Shown: positions 22,003 through 22,269 of the stretch, one piece after another
Position numbering within the stretch: position 1 is the stretch's first letter
How the letters are laid out: each line of letters opens with the position of its first letter
NCBI GenBank assembly: GCA_031408575.1
Contig: JANNWS010000094.1
Coordinates: 1 to 22,269, forward strand
DNA from: Aliitabrizicola sp031408575
Lineage (GTDB): Bacteria; Pseudomonadota; Alphaproteobacteria; Rhodobacterales; Rhodobacteraceae
Length of the DNA stretch: 22,269 nt
Direction: 5' to 3'
Translations under genes and position numbers: made by a program
Notes under the pieces: generated by a model
Databases searched by the model: none
The model's input: only the letters and a program-made list of their open reading frames with translations
What the model was told of the DNA's origin: nothing

Positions 22003-22269
22003 TCAGTCCGTTGTCTTGGTTCCTTCGGCAAGGGGTGCGCCCGGTTCTCCGATAGCCGTCCCGCCGACAGAGACACCCTTGACCCGCGGTTTGCCCTTGG
22101 AAACGGCCGGCGCCTCTTGCACGGTAATCCCGGTTGCATCCGCGACCTGCCCCGCGCCGGGCGCGGGTTCGGCCGCTTTTGGGCGGGCCTTCGGTTTCGG
22201 GGCGGGCATGGCCTTGGCGATCCATGGCGTCAGCAGCGGCACTTCGCTGCCGTCGATCCGCCGCACCGT
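22003..22269 (-). CDS. nuoE: Probable C-terminal extension of NuoE (5' truncated by window edge)
   Basis: A minus-strand frame is open from the window edge to the TGA at 22003-22005, about 88 codons. It starts TVRRIDGSEVPLLTPWIAKA and continues as a low-complexity Lys/Pro/Ala-rich tail ending EGTKTTD. The RIDG.EVPLLTPW segment matches my memory of the long C-terminal extension found on Rhodobacterales NuoE (24-kDa [2Fe-2S] subunit), and nuoE is the gene expected here, two small genes before nuoF. The thioredoxin-like cluster-binding part would lie off the window, so the identification rests on position and the tail. It could instead be a separate small gene beginning just outside. Confidence 0.6.
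   Translation of the reverse strand, partial: TVRRIDGSEVPLLTPWIAKAMPAPKPKARPKAAEPAPGAGQVADATGITVQEAPAVSKGKPRVKGVSVGGTAIGEPGAPLAEGTKTTD

Overview
The window is a GC-rich alphaproteobacterial chromosome segment. The gene content and order point to the Rhodobacterales (Rhodobacter/Paracoccus/Roseobacter group): complex I genes separated by small extra reading frames, birA after nuoN, and 4-bp ATGA/GTGA gene overlaps. The order closely resembles what I recall of the Paracoccus denitrificans NQO and Rhodobacter capsulatus nuo loci. I cannot name the genus.

Layout. (1) 1-302: possible 3' end of an unidentified plus-strand gene and a perfect 12-bp inverted repeat. (2) 303-2151, minus strand: a secreted phytase-like/esterase-like protein and a small secreted protein of unknown function. 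(3) 2152-2373: a divergent regulatory region with a promoter candidate on each strand, an operator-like palindrome and a structured leader. (4) 2374-4066, plus strand: an RhlE-type DEAD-box RNA helicase with a long Arg/Asp/Glu-rich tail and a strong intrinsic terminator. (5) 4241-22269, all minus strand: about 18 kb of tightly packed genes that look like one operon. In transcription order it reads: nuoE 3' end (window edge) - membrane-anchored helix-hairpin-helix protein - DUF5337-like two-TM protein - nuoF - small lipoprotein - MycE-like methyltransferase - DUF3291 protein - 59-aa ORF - nuoG - lipoprotein - nuoH - nuoI - carboxymuconolactone-decarboxylase-like protein - nuoJ - inverted REP-like repeat pair - nuoK - nuoL - nuoM - nuoN - birA - coaX - rnj.

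How the genes work together. The nuo genes encode the proton-pumping NADH:ubiquinone oxidoreductase. NuoE, F and G form the NADH-oxidising module, NuoI carries iron-sulfur clusters of the connecting module, and NuoH, J, K, L, M and N form the membrane arm. All visible cluster ligands and key membrane charges are intact. BirA (biotinylation), CoaX (first step of CoA synthesis) and RNase J (mRNA turnover) follow with overlaps or short gaps and probably share the transcript.

The most interesting content is the set of eight non-canonical genes threaded between core complex I genes: two lipoproteins, a TM-anchored HhH protein, a two-TM protein, a methyltransferase, a DUF3291 protein, a 59-aa ORF and a CMD-fold protein without cysteines. 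They are candidates for lineage-specific supernumerary subunits or assembly factors. Other points are an Ala/Glu/Thr-rich insertion in NuoL, the inverted repeat pair between nuoJ and nuoK, and the helicase leader. I saw no CRISPR array, insertion sequence, tRNA or rRNA.
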